Below are positions 4,955 to 5,199 of a DNA stretch of 5,199 bases, piece by piece (positions within the stretch are counted from its first letter, which is position 1; every line of letters begins with the position of its first letter). Where the stretch lies: the NCBI GenBank assembly GCA_002368865.1, contig DFDT01000152.1, positions 1 to 5,199 on the forward strand, in the 5' to 3' direction. Origin of the DNA: Lachnospiraceae bacterium UBA3821. GTDB lineage: Bacteria > Bacillota > Clostridia > Lachnospirales > Lachnospiraceae. Both the position numbers and the translations under genes were made by a program. The notes beneath the pieces are model-generated. The model saw only the letters and a program-made list of their open reading frames with translations, was not told the origin of the DNA and did no database searches.

Positions 4955-5199
4955 ATGAAAAAGACAATCATCACCGTAGTAGGAAAGGATACCGTAGGCA
5001 TCATTGCAAAAGTCTGCACTTATCTGGCAGAAAACCAGATCAATATTCTGGATATTTCCCAGACCATCGTGCAGGATTATTTCAACATGATGATGATCGT
5101 GGATACGAACAATTCCAAGAAGGTATTCGGCGATATGGCGGATGAACTGGCGGCGCTGGGCGAGGAGATCGGTGTGGTGATCAAGTGCCAGAAGGAAGA
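4955..5199 (+). CDS. ACT-domain protein, UPF0237 family (3' end outside window)
   Basis: The frame encodes 81 complete codons and runs off the right edge. It begins MKKTIITVVGKDTVGIIAKV and continues CTYLAENQINILDISQTIVQ and DYFNMMMIVD. This is a clear ACT fold: first strand, the glycine-containing turn (GKDTVGI, 10-16) that usually forms the small-molecule binding edge, helix 16-28, then the ILDISQTI and FNMMMIVD strands. A second helix (about 54-70) and the IGVVIKC strand (72-78) complete the domain. Family members are only about 90 residues, so roughly ten are missing. ACT domains bind amino acids or similar ligands and often regulate enzymes or repressors; a stand-alone ACT protein is probably a ligand sensor working as a dimer. 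UPF0237 genes are often followed by a DUF711/UPF0210 gene, which I would predict just beyond the window. The start is supported by AAGGAG seven bases upstream. Its composition resembles the left-hand operon, not the AT-rich island before it. Confidence 0.92.
   Translation, partial: MKKTIITVVGKDTVGIIAKVCTYLAENQINILDISQTIVQDYFNMMMIVDTNNSKKVFGDMADELAALGEEIGVVIKCQKE

Noticed and set aside
4909..5145. 78-codon plus-strand frame
   Set aside because: It overlaps the ACT-domain gene in another frame, gives a low-complexity Arg/His/Asp-rich product, and lacks a ribosome site; the ACT frame has AAGGAG and a recognisable fold.
1..5199. CRISPR array, tRNA, rRNA, transposase or integrase attachment site
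   Set aside because: No regularly spaced repeats, tRNA-like cloverleaf, rRNA sequence, transposase motif or convincing target-site duplication was seen on either strand.

Overview
The window looks like a chromosomal housekeeping segment from a Gram-positive, low-to-mid GC Clostridia member, most likely family Lachnospiraceae. The grounds are strong AGGAG-type ribosome binding sites, codon use typical of a genome near half GC, and the order polA - coaE - large FtsA-like ATPase - YycJ-type metallo-beta-lactamase hydrolase. I recall that order from Lachnospiraceae genomes but could not check it here.

Layout. Bases 1-672 are the 3' end of DNA polymerase I (fingers/palm with motifs A, B and C). 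Bases 678-1283 are dephospho-CoA kinase. Bases 1271-3472 encode a 733-residue actin-fold protein of the FtsA/PilM class with an unusual C-terminal half of about 340 residues. Bases 3469-4269 encode a YycJ/WalJ-family hydrolase. These four genes are separated by 5 nt, -13 nt and -4 nt, so they are almost certainly one translationally coupled transcription unit. It combines DNA synthesis/repair (PolA, probably the YycJ-type nuclease), a cofactor enzyme (CoaE) and a putative division or envelope-scaffold ATPase.

From about 4270 to 4950 the composition changes sharply. A hand count of 4321-4699 gives roughly 36% GC, against about half in the genes on the left. This AT-rich island holds one small, very acidic, unrecognised protein (4322-4699, GTG start with a strong ribosome binding site). 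It also holds a 255-nt non-coding stretch with an inverted repeat, a near-exact 17-bp direct repeat and several mutually exclusive hairpins. The island looks like acquired or fast-evolving cargo after the conserved operon.

At 4955 the normal composition returns with the start of an ACT-domain protein of the UPF0237 type, which runs off the right edge of the window.

I found no tRNA, rRNA, CRISPR array, insertion sequence or known riboswitch. The most novel-looking items are the C-terminal modules of the FtsA-like protein, the orphan acidic gene, and the repeat/hairpin leader ahead of the ACT gene.
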